The position numbers and the translations under genes were made by a program. The notes below the pieces were generated by a model, which saw only the letters and a program-made list of their open reading frames with translations, ran no database searches and was not told the DNA's origin. A stretch of 64,000 nt of DNA, from positions 1 to 64,000 of the forward strand of contig NZ_LGSI01000049.1 of NCBI RefSeq assembly GCF_001698815.1. The letters run 5' to 3'. Source of the DNA: Pseudomonas syringae (GTDB taxonomy: Bacteria; Pseudomonadota; Gammaproteobacteria; Pseudomonadales; Pseudomonadaceae). Shown piece after piece: positions 45,739 to 55,223 of this stretch; position 1 is the stretch's first letter; every line of letters begins with the position of its first letter.

Positions 45739-46734
45739 ATGTTTGACGAGCAAAACGCGCAGTGGGGGCTGGTACATGCCCTCGTATTGGATGGTAGTGG
45801 CGGGGCGCGTTTCATCGCTCGGACCGAACTGGATTGCCTGCAGTTGCAGCCGCACGAGAGTGTCTGGCTGCACTGGGACCGTGGCCATCCGCAAACCCAT
45901 ACCTGGTTGCGCACCGCGAGCGGCTTGAGCGAGTTCGCCTGCGACCTGCTGCTCGAAGAAAACACCCGGCCGCGTTTGCTGCCGCTGCCGGACAACAACC
46001 TGTTGCTGTTTCTGCGCGGGGTCAATCTCAATCCGGGTGCCGAGCCTGAAGACATGGTCTCGGTGCGGATCTTCGCTGCCGCCCAGCAGGTCATTTCCCT
46101 GCGCCTGCGTCCGCTGCGTGCCACCGACGAACTGATCGAGCAACTGAATGAAGGCAAGGGGCCGAAAACCGCCTCCGAACTCATTCTTTATCTGGCTCAA
46201 TACCTCACCGACAAAGTCCAGCCATTGGTCGGCGACCTGACTGAATCGGTCGATATAGAAGAAGAAAAAATAGATGCCGACGAGCGGTATACGCCCGATC
46301 ACGGAACGTTGCTGCATATCCGTCGCCGAGCCGCTGGCTTGCGGCGTTTTCTCGCTCCGCAAAGAGACATATACGCGCAGCTGACCCGCAGCAAGTTCCC
46401 ATGGTTCGTCGAAGACGATGCCGACTACTGGAACGAGCTCAACAACAGTCTCACCCGTTACCTCGAAGAGCTGGAATTAACCCGTGAACGCGTGGGTTTG
46501 GTGCTCGAATCCGAAGATCGGCGCCTGCGCGAACGGATGAATAAAACCATGTACCGCTTCGGGATCATCACCGGTATTTTCCTGCCGATGAGCTTCCTGA
46601 CCGGCTTGTTGGGGATCAACGTCGGAGGCATACCGGGCTCCGCCAGTCCTTACGGTTTTCTGGTGGCCTGTACGTTGATAATCGCGGTCGCTTTGGGCCA
46701 ATGGTGGCTATATAGACGCCTGCGCTGGGTGTAA
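45739..46734 (+). CDS. cmaX: CorA/ZntB-family transporter CmaX
   Basis: 331 aa. Large cytosolic N-terminal domain (about 1-265), then two membrane helices at the C-terminus (FGIITGIFLPMSFLTGLLGI and YGFLVACTLIIAVALGQWWL) joined by the periplasmic loop GINVGGIPGSASPYG. That loop is the ZntB-like variant of the GMN signature, so zinc or another divalent cation is likely moved. First gene of the cmaX-crfX-cmpX-sigX-oprF envelope block known from Pseudomonas. Confidence 0.9.
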   Translation: MFDEQNAQWGLVHALVLDGSGGARFIARTELDCLQLQPHESVWLHWDRGHPQTHTWLRTASGLSEFACDLLLEENTRPRLLPLPDNNLLLFLRGVNLNPGAEPEDMVSVRIFAAAQQVISLRLRPLRATDELIEQLNEGKGPKTASELILYLAQYLTDKVQPLVGDLTESVDIEEEKIDADERYTPDHGTLLHIRRRAAGLRRFLAPQRDIYAQLTRSKFPWFVEDDADYWNELNNSLTRYLEELELTRERVGLVLESEDRRLRERMNKTMYRFGIITGIFLPMSFLTGLLGINVGGIPGSASPYGFLVACTLIIAVALGQWWLYRRLRWV

Positions 46735-46822
46735 AACGGTTTTTTTTGGCCGTGCTCGACCAGCGGCTTGTGACTCATGCAAATTTGGTCGCGTCTTTCA
46801 GTGACGTTACGTGAGGTGCCTA

Positions 46823-47077
46823 ATGCACGATCCGTTTGAAGAATCTTTGCGCGACATGCTCAATTCGTCCTCCTCCAGCCGGGATGACGATGCGTGCCTG
46901 GGGCGAGTTTTGAAGACCGCCAACCGTCAGGTCGGGGCGGGTGTTCTGTTCGGCCTTCTGGGTCGCTGGTCCCAGGCGATGATGATTGCCTTGAACAATG
47001 GTTCGGCCCACGTTTCACCGGTGTCGCGCCAAAACACACTGAAAGCTAACCCTCGCTCTGTCGATAAGGCTGATTGA
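46823..47077 (+). CDS. crfX: Small envelope-block protein CrfX
   Basis: 84 aa, ATG at 46823 (MHDPFEESLRDMLNSSSSSR) with GAGGTG upstream; the frame reaches 46811 without a better start. Hydrophobic segment about residues 35-55. Function unknown. Its stop overlaps the TTG just before cmpX, whose ATG is 2 bp downstream. The position between cmaX and cmpX identifies it. Confidence 0.85.
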   Translation: MHDPFEESLRDMLNSSSSSRDDDACLGRVLKTANRQVGAGVLFGLLGRWSQAMMIALNNGSAHVSPVSRQNTLKANPRSVDKAD

Positions 47078-47079
47078 AC

Positions 47080-47904
47080 ATGGAATTGGATCTCTGGACC
47101 CAGAGCCTGGTTGCCGCAATGACTGCATTGTGGACCAAAGTTGCAAATTTCATCCCGAACCTGTTTGGTGCCCTGGTTGTCGTATTGCTGGGTTTTGTCG
47201 TCGCCAAGCTGTTGGACACATTGCTCTCCAAATTACTGGCCAAGCTGGGCCTGGATCGCCTGATGGGCGGCACCGGCTTGACCAAACTGATCAGTCGCGC
47301 GGGTGTTCAAGTCCCCATCTCGACCCTGATCGGCAAGATCGTCTACTGGTTTGTGTTGTTGATTTTCCTGGTGTCTGCGGCCGAATCGCTGGGTCTGGAG
47401 CGGGTTTCCGCGACGCTGGACATGCTGGCCTTGTACCTGCCGAAAGTGTTTGGTGCTGCTTTGGTGTTGCTCGTGGGAGTGCTGTTGGCGCAGTTGGTCA
47501 ACGGCCTGGTGCGCGGAGCCGCTGAAGGTGTAGGGCTGGATTACTCGGCCGGGCTGGGCAGAATCGCCCAGGGGCTGGTGATCATCATCAGTATTTCGGT
47601 GGCGATCAGCCAGTTGGAGGTCAAGACCGACCTGCTCAACCATGTGATTGTGATCGGTCTGATTACCGTTGGTCTGGCAGTTGCGTTGGCAATGGGCCTT
47701 GGAAGTCGCGAAATTGCCGGGCAGATCCTGGCGGGAATATATGTGCGGGAGTTGTATCAGGTAGGGCAACAAGTGCGTGTTGGCGAGGTCGAAGGCCAGA
47801 TCGAAGAAATTGGCACGGTGAAAACCACCCTGCTGACCGATGAGGGAGAGTTGGTTTCATTGTCCAACCGAATCCTCCTCGAACAGCGAGTGAGCAGCCG
47901 ATAG
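47080..47904 (+). CDS. cmpX: Small-conductance mechanosensitive channel-like protein CmpX
   Basis: 274 aa with four or five membrane helices (about 15-45, 80-105, 120-145, 165-190) and a short cytosolic end with the MscS-like stretch ALAMGLGSREIAGQILAGIYVRELYQVGQQVRVG, followed by EGQIEEIGTVKTTLLTDEGE. CmpX in P. aeruginosa affects membrane state and SigX activity; the gene lies directly before sigX. Confidence 0.92.
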   Translation: MELDLWTQSLVAAMTALWTKVANFIPNLFGALVVVLLGFVVAKLLDTLLSKLLAKLGLDRLMGGTGLTKLISRAGVQVPISTLIGKIVYWFVLLIFLVSAAESLGLERVSATLDMLALYLPKVFGAALVLLVGVLLAQLVNGLVRGAAEGVGLDYSAGLGRIAQGLVIIISISVAISQLEVKTDLLNHVIVIGLITVGLAVALAMGLGSREIAGQILAGIYVRELYQVGQQVRVGEVEGQIEEIGTVKTTLLTDEGELVSLSNRILLEQRVSSR

Positions 47905-47990
47905 GCGGCTAACCTGCTAATGTATGCCGCCACGCATCGCCGGAATCCGGACAGTGGCGGACATTGACCCGACTGTCGGCACGACTTGTT

Positions 47991-48581
47991 TTGAATAAAC
48001 CCCAACCGCTATCGATGCGCTACGACCCCCGCGAGCTCTCTGACGAGGAGTTGGTCGCGCGCGCGCACGTCGAGCTGTTTCACGTGACGCGGGCCTACGA
48101 AGAGTTGATGCGTCGCTATCAAAGGACACTTTTTAACGTTTGTGCACGTTATTTAGGGAACGATCGCGATGCAGATGATGTCTGTCAGGAAGTGATGCTT
48201 AAGGTGTTGTATGGCTTGAAGAATTTCGAGGGCAAATCGAAATTCAAAACCTGGCTCTACAGCATCACTTACAACGAATGCATTACGCAGTACAGAAAGG
48301 AACGGCGTAAGCGTCGCTTGATGGACGCTTTGAGTCTGGATCCACTTGAGGAAGCGTCCGAAGACAAGACGCCTAAACCTGAAGAGCGGGGTGGACTCGA
48401 TCGCTGGCTGGTGCATGTGAACCCGATCGATCGGGAAATTCTGGTGCTACGATTTGTCGCAGAGTTGGAATTTCAGGAGATCGCAGACATCATGCACATG
48501 GGCTTGAGCGCAACGAAAATGCGCTACAAGCGGGCTCTTGATAAATTACGTGAGAAATTTGCGGGCATTACCGAAACTTAA
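47991..48581 (+). CDS. sigX: ECF sigma factor SigX
   Basis: 196 aa if started at the TTG at 47991, which yields the family N-terminus (M)NKPQPLSMRYDPRELSDEEL. Starts further upstream add residues unlike known SigX. Region 2 (about 25-95) holds LFNVCARYLGNDRDADDVCQE and FKTWLYSITYNECITQYRKE; region 4 (about 140-190) holds LRFVAELEFQEIADIMHMGLSATKMRYKRA. It directs envelope, fatty-acid and oprF transcription. No anti-sigma gene is next to it, as usual for SigX. Confidence 0.93.
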   Translation: MNKPQPLSMRYDPRELSDEELVARAHVELFHVTRAYEELMRRYQRTLFNVCARYLGNDRDADDVCQEVMLKVLYGLKNFEGKSKFKTWLYSITYNECITQYRKERRKRRLMDALSLDPLEEASEDKTPKPEERGGLDRWLVHVNPIDREILVLRFVAELEFQEIADIMHMGLSATKMRYKRALDKLREKFAGITET

Positions 48582-48607
48582 CTCGGTGCAAATACCTCTA
48601 ACAATCG

Positions 48608-48656
48608 GGCAAGTTCTGATAGACTTGCCTACGAGTTGTCCCTTATATGTGGGACT
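48608..48656 (+). promoter_or_regulatory. sigX-oprF intergenic hairpins and probable oprF promoter region
   Basis: GGCAAGT and ACTTGCC (48608-48629) form one inverted repeat, and GTCCC and GGGAC (48639-48656) a second. TACAAT at 48661-48666 could be a -10 element for oprF. The region probably holds both SigX- and sigma-70-type signals, but I could not assign a SigX consensus. Confidence 0.4.
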
Positions 48657-48687
48657 GCTTTACAATCACCAGATGGGGATTTAACGG

Positions 48688-49722
48688 ATGAAACTGAAAA
48701 ACACCTTGGGCTTGGCCATTGGTACTATTGTTGCCGCTGCATCGTTCGGCGCTCTGGCACAAGGCCAAGGCGCAGTCGAAATCGAAGGCTTCGCCAAGAA
48801 AGAAATGTACGACAGCGCCCGTGACTTCAAAAACAACGGCAACCTGTTCGGCGGCTCTGTTGGCTACTTCCTGACTGACGATGTTGAATTGCGTCTGGGC
48901 TACGACGAAGTGCACAACGTTCGTAGCGACTCGGGCAAGAACATCAAGGGTTCCGATACCGCTCTTGACGCTCTGTACCACTTCAACAATCCGGGCGACA
49001 TGCTGCGCCCTTACGTCTCGGCTGGTTTCTCCGATCAGAGCATCGGTCAAGACGGCCGCGGTGGTCGTAACGGCTCCACTTTCGCCAACGTTGGCGGCGG
49101 TGCCAAGCTTTACTTCACCGACAACTTCTATGCCCGTGCAGGCGTTGAAGCTCAGTACAACATCGACCAAGGCGACACCGAGTGGGCTCCAAGCGTCGGT
49201 ATCGGCGTAAACTTCGGTGGCGGTTCGAAGAAAGTTGAAGCAGCACCAGCTCCAGTAGCTGAAGTGTGCTCCGACAGCGACAACGACGGCGTGTGCGACA
49301 ACGTCGACAAGTGCCCGGACACCCCAGCCAACGTAACTGTTGACGCTGATGGCTGCCCAGCAGTTGCCGAAGTGGTTCGTGTTGAGCTGGACGTGAAGTT
49401 CGATTTCGACAAATCCGTAGTCAAGCCTAACAGCTACGGCGATATCAAGAACCTCGCTGACTTCATGCAACAGTACCCATCGACTACCACCACTGTTGAA
49501 GGTCACACTGACTCCGTCGGTCCTGACGCTTACAACCAAAAACTGTCCGAGCGTCGTGCAAACGCCGTTAAACAGGTTCTGGTTAACCAGTACGGTGTTG
49601 GCGCTAGCCGCGTAAACTCGGTTGGTTATGGCGAATCCCGTCCAGTTGCTGATAACGCAACTGACGCTGGCCGCGCTGTTAACCGTCGCGTAGAAGCTGA
49701 AGTTGAAGCCCAAGCTAAGTAA
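48688..49722 (+). CDS. oprF: Major outer-membrane porin OprF
   Basis: 344 aa. Signal peptide ends near residue 24 (SFGALA|QGQG). Residues about 25-185 form an 8-stranded barrel; a Pro/Ala linker (APAPVAE) and a cysteine-containing loop (CSDSDNDGVCDNVDKCPD) follow. From about residue 225 there is an OmpA-like peptidoglycan-binding domain with VEGHTDSVGPDAYNQKLSERRA and NRRVEAEVE. A wall-anchoring and slow porin protein. Expression depends partly on SigX encoded just upstream. An intrinsic terminator follows. Confidence 0.97.
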   Translation: MKLKNTLGLAIGTIVAAASFGALAQGQGAVEIEGFAKKEMYDSARDFKNNGNLFGGSVGYFLTDDVELRLGYDEVHNVRSDSGKNIKGSDTALDALYHFNNPGDMLRPYVSAGFSDQSIGQDGRGGRNGSTFANVGGGAKLYFTDNFYARAGVEAQYNIDQGDTEWAPSVGIGVNFGGGSKKVEAAPAPVAEVCSDSDNDGVCDNVDKCPDTPANVTVDADGCPAVAEVVRVELDVKFDFDKSVVKPNSYGDIKNLADFMQQYPSTTTTVEGHTDSVGPDAYNQKLSERRANAVKQVLVNQYGVGASRVNSVGYGESRPVADNATDAGRAVNRRVEAEVEAQAK

Positions 49723-49750
49723 TTAGCCCGCTTTAAATCGCTTCAATAGG

Positions 49751-49782
49751 AAAGCCCGGCTTATGCCGGGCTTTTCTTTGCC
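49751..49782 (+). terminator. Intrinsic terminator of oprF
   Basis: AAAGCCCGGC and GCCGGGCTTT pair around the loop TTAT and are followed by TCTTT. Confidence 0.95.
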
Positions 49783-49927
49783 CGGGATTTGACCTTCGGG
49801 TTTGAGCCCGGTCAACGCCGCAGTCCGGATCTGGAGGAATAGGCAAGATCGGCGTAGAAAACAGTCATCGAATTCAAGGTCCACAGTCGTAGCATGGTTC
49901 TCTCACACCATTGATCGAGGACGTGTC

Positions 49928-50761
49928 ATGACTGCTGCAAAAACGATTTTCATCACTGGCGTCAGCAGCGGCTTCGGCCAAGCCCTGGCCACCGAAGCAT
50001 TGGCCGCCGGGCATCGCGTGATCGGCACGCTGCGCAACGCCGAGGCGCTGGCCTTGTTCGAAGCCAGCGCCCCGGATCAAGCCCATGGCGTGCTGCTGGA
50101 TGTCACCGATTTCGCCGCCATCGACGCTGCGGTCGCCAAGGCCGAAGCCGACTTTGGCCCGGTGGATGTGCTGGTCAACAACGCAGGTTATGGCCACGAA
50201 GGCATCTTCGAGGAATCGCCCATCGAAGAAATGCGCAGGCAATTCGATGTGAATGTGTTCGGCGCGGTGGCGGTTACCAAGGCGTTTGTGCCTTATTTCA
50301 GGCAGCGGCGGGCCGGCCACATCATCAATATCACCTCCATGGGCGGGTTTATCACCATGCCGGGCATTTCTTACTACTGCGCGAGCAAATTTGCCCTTGA
50401 GGGCATTTCCGATGCGCTGAGTAAGGAACTCAAGCCCTTCAATGTATTCGTCACCGCAGTCGCGCCGGGCTCGTTTCGTACCGATTGGGCGGGGCGGTCA
50501 ATGCTCAGGAGTCCCCGGGCAATTGCCGACTACGATGCGTCGTTTGATCCGATTCGAAAGGCGCGCGAAGATAAAAGCGGCAAGCAGTTGGGCGATCCAC
50601 GCAAAGCGGCGTTGGCCATTCTGCAACTGATCGCCAGTCCGACACCGCCCGCGCACCTGTTGCTCGGCAGCGACGCGCTGGAGTTGGTCAGGAGCGAGTT
50701 GCTGCGCAGGCTGGAGCAGATCGACGCCTGGGAATCGCTGACACGTTCCACCGACGGCTGA
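49928..50761 (+). CDS. Short-chain dehydrogenase/reductase
   Basis: 277 aa, ATG at 49928 (MTAAKTIFITGVSSGFGQAL) with GAGG about eight bases upstream; the longer frame to 49802 has no start signal. Classical SDR: TGVSSGFG nucleotide loop, NNAGYG, catalytic Ser, and the YxxxK pair Tyr150-Lys154 in YYCASKFALEG. Substrate unknown. It is followed after 11 bp by an AraC-type regulator, so the two probably form a small operon. The pair sits between oprF and cobA, which are adjacent in P. aeruginosa. Confidence 0.9.
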   Translation: MTAAKTIFITGVSSGFGQALATEALAAGHRVIGTLRNAEALALFEASAPDQAHGVLLDVTDFAAIDAAVAKAEADFGPVDVLVNNAGYGHEGIFEESPIEEMRRQFDVNVFGAVAVTKAFVPYFRQRRAGHIINITSMGGFITMPGISYYCASKFALEGISDALSKELKPFNVFVTAVAPGSFRTDWAGRSMLRSPRAIADYDASFDPIRKAREDKSGKQLGDPRKAALAILQLIASPTPPAHLLLGSDALELVRSELLRRLEQIDAWESLTRSTDG

Positions 50762-50772
50762 ATGAGGTAGTA

Positions 50773-51711
50773 ATGAGTCAAGAGCACGATACGAAAGCGC
50801 GCATGATTGAGCTGATGGAACAGCTGGCGCCTGATGAAGGCTACAACCTGTCGGCACTGGATGATGTGCGCTTTCTACGCTCCAATCGGCCTTTGACGCG
50901 TACCCCGGTGCTTTATGAGCCGGGGATCGTGATCCTCTGTCAGGGTCGCAAACGCGGCTATCTCGGCGATGAAATCTACCTTTACGATGCCCAGCATTAC
51001 CTGGTGGTTTCGGTGCCGGTGCCGTTCACCATGGAAACCGACGCCAGCGCTGAAGAGCCGATGCTGGCGGTGTATCTGCGTCTGGATTTCAATCTTGCTG
51101 CGCAATTGATGCTGCAAGTCGATGAGGGCAAAGGCGCCACTCAGGCGCAGCCCAAAGGCATGTACTCCTCGCCCATGGAGGATTCGCTCAGGCACTCCAC
51201 GCTGCGCTTTCTCGAAGCCATGGCCGACACGACCGAGGCGCGGATTCTCGGCGCTTCACTGCTGCGGGAGATTTATTACCGAATCATCTGCGGCGAGCAG
51301 GGCGGCTCGCTGCGCGCCGCGCTGAACAGCCAGGGACAATTTGGCAAGATCACCAAGGCGATTCAGCGTATTCACGCCTTTTATCAGGAGCCGCTCGACG
51401 TGGACTGCCTGGCGAAAGAGGCGGGCATGAGTTCGTCCAGCTTCCACTCGCACTTTCGCGCGGTCACTGATACTTCGCCCATGCAGTACCTGAAATCTAC
51501 GCGCCTGCATCAGGCGCGGCTGTTGATGCTGCGCAGCGACATGACCGCCGCAATCGCCGGTTTCAGTGTCGGCTATGAAAGCCCGTCGCAGTTCAGCCGC
51601 GAATTCAAACGCTTCTTCGGTCTCACGCCGCACAGCGAAGTGGCGCGCATCCGGCGTAGTTACGCCTTGCCCGCACCCACATCACCGTCGATTTACGTGT
51701 CTTCTCACTGA
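50773..51711 (+). CDS. AraC-family transcriptional regulator
   Basis: 312 aa. N-terminal cupin-like AraC_N domain (about 20-185: YEPGIVILCQGRKRGYLGDE, YLVVSVPVPFTMETDAS) and two C-terminal helix-turn-helix motifs (about 200-300: LDVDCLAKEAGMSSSSFHSHF, AIAGFSVGYESPSQFSREFK). This N-domain type is common in regulators that control a neighbouring oxidoreductase. Likely regulates the SDR gene just upstream. Its stop is 8 bp from the stop of the convergent cobA. Confidence 0.92.
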   Translation: MSQEHDTKARMIELMEQLAPDEGYNLSALDDVRFLRSNRPLTRTPVLYEPGIVILCQGRKRGYLGDEIYLYDAQHYLVVSVPVPFTMETDASAEEPMLAVYLRLDFNLAAQLMLQVDEGKGATQAQPKGMYSSPMEDSLRHSTLRFLEAMADTTEARILGASLLREIYYRIICGEQGGSLRAALNSQGQFGKITKAIQRIHAFYQEPLDVDCLAKEAGMSSSSFHSHFRAVTDTSPMQYLKSTRLHQARLLMLRSDMTAAIAGFSVGYESPSQFSREFKRFFGLTPHSEVARIRRSYALPAPTSPSIYVSSH

Positions 51712-51719
51712 CAACCGCA

Positions 51720-52475
51720 TCAACCGACACTGGCCTGGGTTTGCAGCCAGTCCGCCATGTCTGCCTGATCGGCAGCAGCCACCGCGCCGATCACCAGAAT
51801 CGCCGGGCTTTTCAGTTGGAAGGTCACCGCGTCGCGCTGCATGTCGGCCAGGGAACTGCGGCATTCGCGCTGCTGCGGCAAGGAAGCATTTTCGATCATC
51901 GCCACCGGCGTATGCGCGGCGAGGCCGCCGGCCAGCAGGCTGTCACGGATTTCCGCCAGCTTTGCCACGCCCATGTACACCACTAATGTGGTGCCGGTCT
52001 GCGCCAGCGCCTGCCAATTCAGACTGCTGTCATCCTGGGTATGAGCGGTGACCAGCGTCACGCCGCGACTGATGCCGCGCAACGTCAGCGAGATGCCGCA
52101 CTGAGTCGCACCGGCCAGGCCTGCGGTGATGCCATTGACCAGTTCGACCTCGACATCCCGCGCGCGCAGCCAGTCGGCTTCTTCGCCGCCGCGCCCGAAA
52201 ATGCACGGATCGCCGCCCTTGAGGCGCACCACGCATTTGCCCTGGCGCACGTAACGCAGCATCAGACGATGGATGAATGCCTGCGGGGTCGAGCGACAGC
52301 CGCCGCGTTTGCCGACCGGAATAATCCGCGCGTTCGGGCAATGTTCAAGCACGGCGGTATTGACCAGATCGTCGATCAGCACCACATCTGCTTCCCGCAA
52401 CGCCCGCACGGCCTTGAGAGTGAGTAACTCCGGATCACCGGGACCTGCGCCCACCAGCCAGACTTTTGCACTCAT
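51720..52475 (-). CDS. cobA: Uroporphyrinogen-III C-methyltransferase
   Basis: 251 aa; ATG at 52475 (MSAKVWLVGAGPGDPELLTL) with GAGGTG seven bases upstream. The GTG at 52484 is too close to that site. It makes precorrin-2, the precursor of siroheme and cobalamin. SAM-binding VGAGPGD and VRLKGGDPCIFGRGGEEADW loops are intact. It is the stand-alone form, without the CysG dehydrogenase/chelatase part. As last gene of the nitrate reductase operon it probably supplies siroheme for nitrite reduction. Confidence 0.95.
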   Translation of the reverse strand: MSAKVWLVGAGPGDPELLTLKAVRALREADVVLIDDLVNTAVLEHCPNARIIPVGKRGGCRSTPQAFIHRLMLRYVRQGKCVVRLKGGDPCIFGRGGEEADWLRARDVEVELVNGITAGLAGATQCGISLTLRGISRGVTLVTAHTQDDSSLNWQALAQTGTTLVVYMGVAKLAEIRDSLLAGGLAAHTPVAMIENASLPQQRECRSSLADMQRDAVTFQLKSPAILVIGAVAAADQADMADWLQTQASVG

Positions 52476-52487
52476 GCTGCTCACCTC

Positions 52488-55223
52488 TTAAATGATCGCG
52501 ACCGCTGTCAGCAGCCGTTTGATTTCTGGCACGCAGGAGCCGCACATGCTGCCGCAGCCCAGTTGTTTCTTCAATTGACCCAAGTCCAGGCCTTGAGCGA
52601 TACCGGCAACAATTGCCCCTTCACTGACGTTCATGCAGTTGCACAAAATCTTGCCGCCGCGCGTTGGCGTCGAGCTCGCGCCCGGCGGCGTACTCAGCGG
52701 CGCCAGCAACCAACGCCGCAAGTTGTCGTTGAGGCTGCCTTTGAGCCATTGGTTTTGCAGCCAGTGGCGAGCCAGGGTTTCCCCCGCCAGCCGCACGGCA
52801 GTGATCCGCCCGTTTTCGAGGCGTACACGCTTGCCGATGGAGCGCTTCGGGTCGTCATAGGCCATGACCGGCCCTTCATTGAGGCCGAGTATCCGGTCGA
52901 TTTCCTGCAGCAGATCGGGTTCTGGTGCTGCGGCGTTGGCGGCGTTGATCACCAGCCCCGGACGTTCCCGACCGGCCAGCCCCAGGCTGACGTAATCGAA
53001 GGCTTCGCACAGCGGGCGCAATGCCGTCAGTAATGTCTGCACATCGCCTTCGATCAGCACGAAGAGTTTCCAGGGCAGGTCAATTTTGTCGATGCGTACA
53101 CCTGAATGCTTCAACTCCGGCTGCTTGGACAGCGGATCGAATGCCGGCTGGGTCAGCAGGTTGACCCCGCCCTTGAGAAAGCGATCGCCCCAATGCATGG
53201 GCAAAAAAGCTTGTCCCGAGCGCAGGCTGTCGTCGCTGCCAACCGGCACCACGATGCTGCCGCGTCGGCTGGTCAGGCTCACCAGATCGCCCGGCTGCAG
53301 GCGGTGTCGATTCAGTTCGTCAGGATGCAGGCCCAGAACCGCTTCGCTGACATGGCCAAACAGGCGCGCAGCCGTGCCTGTGCGGCTCATGCCATGCCAT
53401 TGGTCACGTAGGCGCCCCGTGTTGAGGGTCAGCGGATAGCGCGCGTCACGCAGCTCGCTGGGCGCACGATAGGCGTCGGCAACAAATCGGGCGCGGCCGG
53501 ACGGCGTAGGGAAAATCCCGTCCGCATACAATCGTGCCGTGCCGAGGGTTGCGCCTTGAGGGTACGGCCATTGCTGCGGGCCAGTCTGGTCGAGGATCGC
53601 GTAGCTGATGCCGGACAAGTCCAGATCGCGGCCCTGAGTCAGGACTTTGTATTCATCGAACAGCGCTTGCGGCCGGGCAAACTCGAACAGCGTAGGCGCG
53701 TCGGGTTGCAGTCGGGCTTGCAGACGGCGGGCGAAATCCACAGTGATCGCCCAATCCGGCCGCGCTGCGCCGGGTGCCGGAATCGCCCGGCGAACATGGG
53801 AAATACGCCGCTCGGAATTGGTCACCGTGCCTTCTTTTTCGCCCCAACTGGCGGCGGGCAGCAGCAGGTCGGCAAAGCGCGCCGTTTCAGTGGTGCGAAA
53901 GGCTTCCTGCAGGACCACGAACGGGCAGGTGGTCAGGGCTTGCTGGACTTTATGTTGATCCGGCAACGATTGGGCGGGGTTGGTGCAGGCGATCCACAAG
54001 GCCTTGATCTTGCCGGCCTGTACCTGCTCGAACAGTTCGATGGCTGACAGCCCCGGTGCTTCCGGCAGGCTGTCGACTCCCCAGTATTCGGCGACTTCGG
54101 CGCGATGCTCGGGGCTGCTGGCTTCCCGATGTCCGGGCAACAGGTTGGACAGACTGCCGGTTTCCCGGCCGCCCATGGCGTTGGGCTGACCCGTCAGGGA
54201 GAAAGGTCCGGCACCGGGCCGGCCAATTTGCCCGGTCGCCAGATGCAGATTGATCAGTGCGCTGTTTTTCGCGCTGCCGGACGTGGATTGATTCAGACCC
54301 ATGCACCACAACGACAGGAAGCTCGGCGCCTGCCCGACCCAGCGCGCGCAGGTCTGCAATTGCGCGACGGACACGCCGCACAGCTCTGCAACCCGCTGCG
54401 GTGGGTAATCGTGGACCAGGGCTTTGAGCTCGGCATAGCCTTCGGTGTGGGTGTCGATGAAGTCGCGGTCGATCCAGCCTTCCCAGAGCAGCAGATGCAG
54501 GATGCCGTGAAACAGGGCGACATCGGTTCCCGGCTGAATCGCCAGATGCAGATCGGCCAGCTCGCAGGTGTCGGTGCGACGCGGGTCGATGACGATGATT
54601 TTCATGTCCGGGCGGCTGCTTTTGGCGGCTTCAAGACGCCGAAACAGGATCGGATGCGCGTAGGCCATGTTGCTGCCGACGATCAGCACGCAATCACTGA
54701 GTTCGATGTCCTCGTAGCTGCACGGCGGCGCATCCGCACCCAGGCTGCGTTTGTAACCCACCACGGCGGAGGACATGCACAGGCGCGAATTGCTGTCGAT
54801 ATTGTTGGTGCCGACCAGGGCGCGAGCCAGCTTGTTGAACGCGTAATAGTCTTCAGTCAGCAGTTGCCCGGAAATGTAGAACGCCACGCTGTCCGGGCCG
54901 TGTTCGGCGATGGTCCGGGCGAACACCTCGGCAGCGTGATCCAGCGCGGTATCCCAGTCGGTCACGCTGCGGGCCAGTGATTTGCCCAGGCGCAATTCCG
55001 GATACAAGGCTCGGGCACTGAGATCACCGGTCAGGTGCAGGCTTGAACCTTTGCTGCACAATTTGCCGAAGTTGGCCGGATGCTGTGGATCGCCACTGAC
55101 GCCGAGGATTTTATCTTCGTCATGCTCGATCAATACACCGCAGCCCACGCCGCAATAACAGCAGGTCGATGCGGTGACTTGAGTCAGAGATGGGGTCTGG
55201 ACCTCGGTCTCGGTCAGGCGCAT
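52488..55223 (-). CDS. Assimilatory nitrate reductase, catalytic subunit
   Basis: 911 aa molybdopterin oxidoreductase of the NasA/NapA type that reduces nitrate to nitrite in the cytoplasm. The N-terminus carries a [4Fe-4S] site (CCYCGVGCGV and GKLCSKGSS). The central part has Mo-bis-MGD motifs (NSRLCMSSAVVGYK, QPNAMGGRE). The C-terminal 60 residues form a BFD-like [2Fe-2S] domain with CNCMNVSE and GCGSMCGSC. No twin-arginine signal. The 5' end overlaps the FAD oxidoreductase gene by 10 bp, so the two are translationally coupled; cobA follows after 12 bp. Corresponds to PA1779 of P. aeruginosa by position and type. Confidence 0.95.
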   Translation of the reverse strand: MRLTETEVQTPSLTQVTASTCCYCGVGCGVLIEHDEDKILGVSGDPQHPANFGKLCSKGSSLHLTGDLSARALYPELRLGKSLARSVTDWDTALDHAAEVFARTIAEHGPDSVAFYISGQLLTEDYYAFNKLARALVGTNNIDSNSRLCMSSAVVGYKRSLGADAPPCSYEDIELSDCVLIVGSNMAYAHPILFRRLEAAKSSRPDMKIIVIDPRRTDTCELADLHLAIQPGTDVALFHGILHLLLWEGWIDRDFIDTHTEGYAELKALVHDYPPQRVAELCGVSVAQLQTCARWVGQAPSFLSLWCMGLNQSTSGSAKNSALINLHLATGQIGRPGAGPFSLTGQPNAMGGRETGSLSNLLPGHREASSPEHRAEVAEYWGVDSLPEAPGLSAIELFEQVQAGKIKALWIACTNPAQSLPDQHKVQQALTTCPFVVLQEAFRTTETARFADLLLPAASWGEKEGTVTNSERRISHVRRAIPAPGAARPDWAITVDFARRLQARLQPDAPTLFEFARPQALFDEYKVLTQGRDLDLSGISYAILDQTGPQQWPYPQGATLGTARLYADGIFPTPSGRARFVADAYRAPSELRDARYPLTLNTGRLRDQWHGMSRTGTAARLFGHVSEAVLGLHPDELNRHRLQPGDLVSLTSRRGSIVVPVGSDDSLRSGQAFLPMHWGDRFLKGGVNLLTQPAFDPLSKQPELKHSGVRIDKIDLPWKLFVLIEGDVQTLLTALRPLCEAFDYVSLGLAGRERPGLVINAANAAAPEPDLLQEIDRILGLNEGPVMAYDDPKRSIGKRVRLENGRITAVRLAGETLARHWLQNQWLKGSLNDNLRRWLLAPLSTPPGASSTPTRGGKILCNCMNVSEGAIVAGIAQGLDLGQLKKQLGCGSMCGSCVPEIKRLLTAVAII

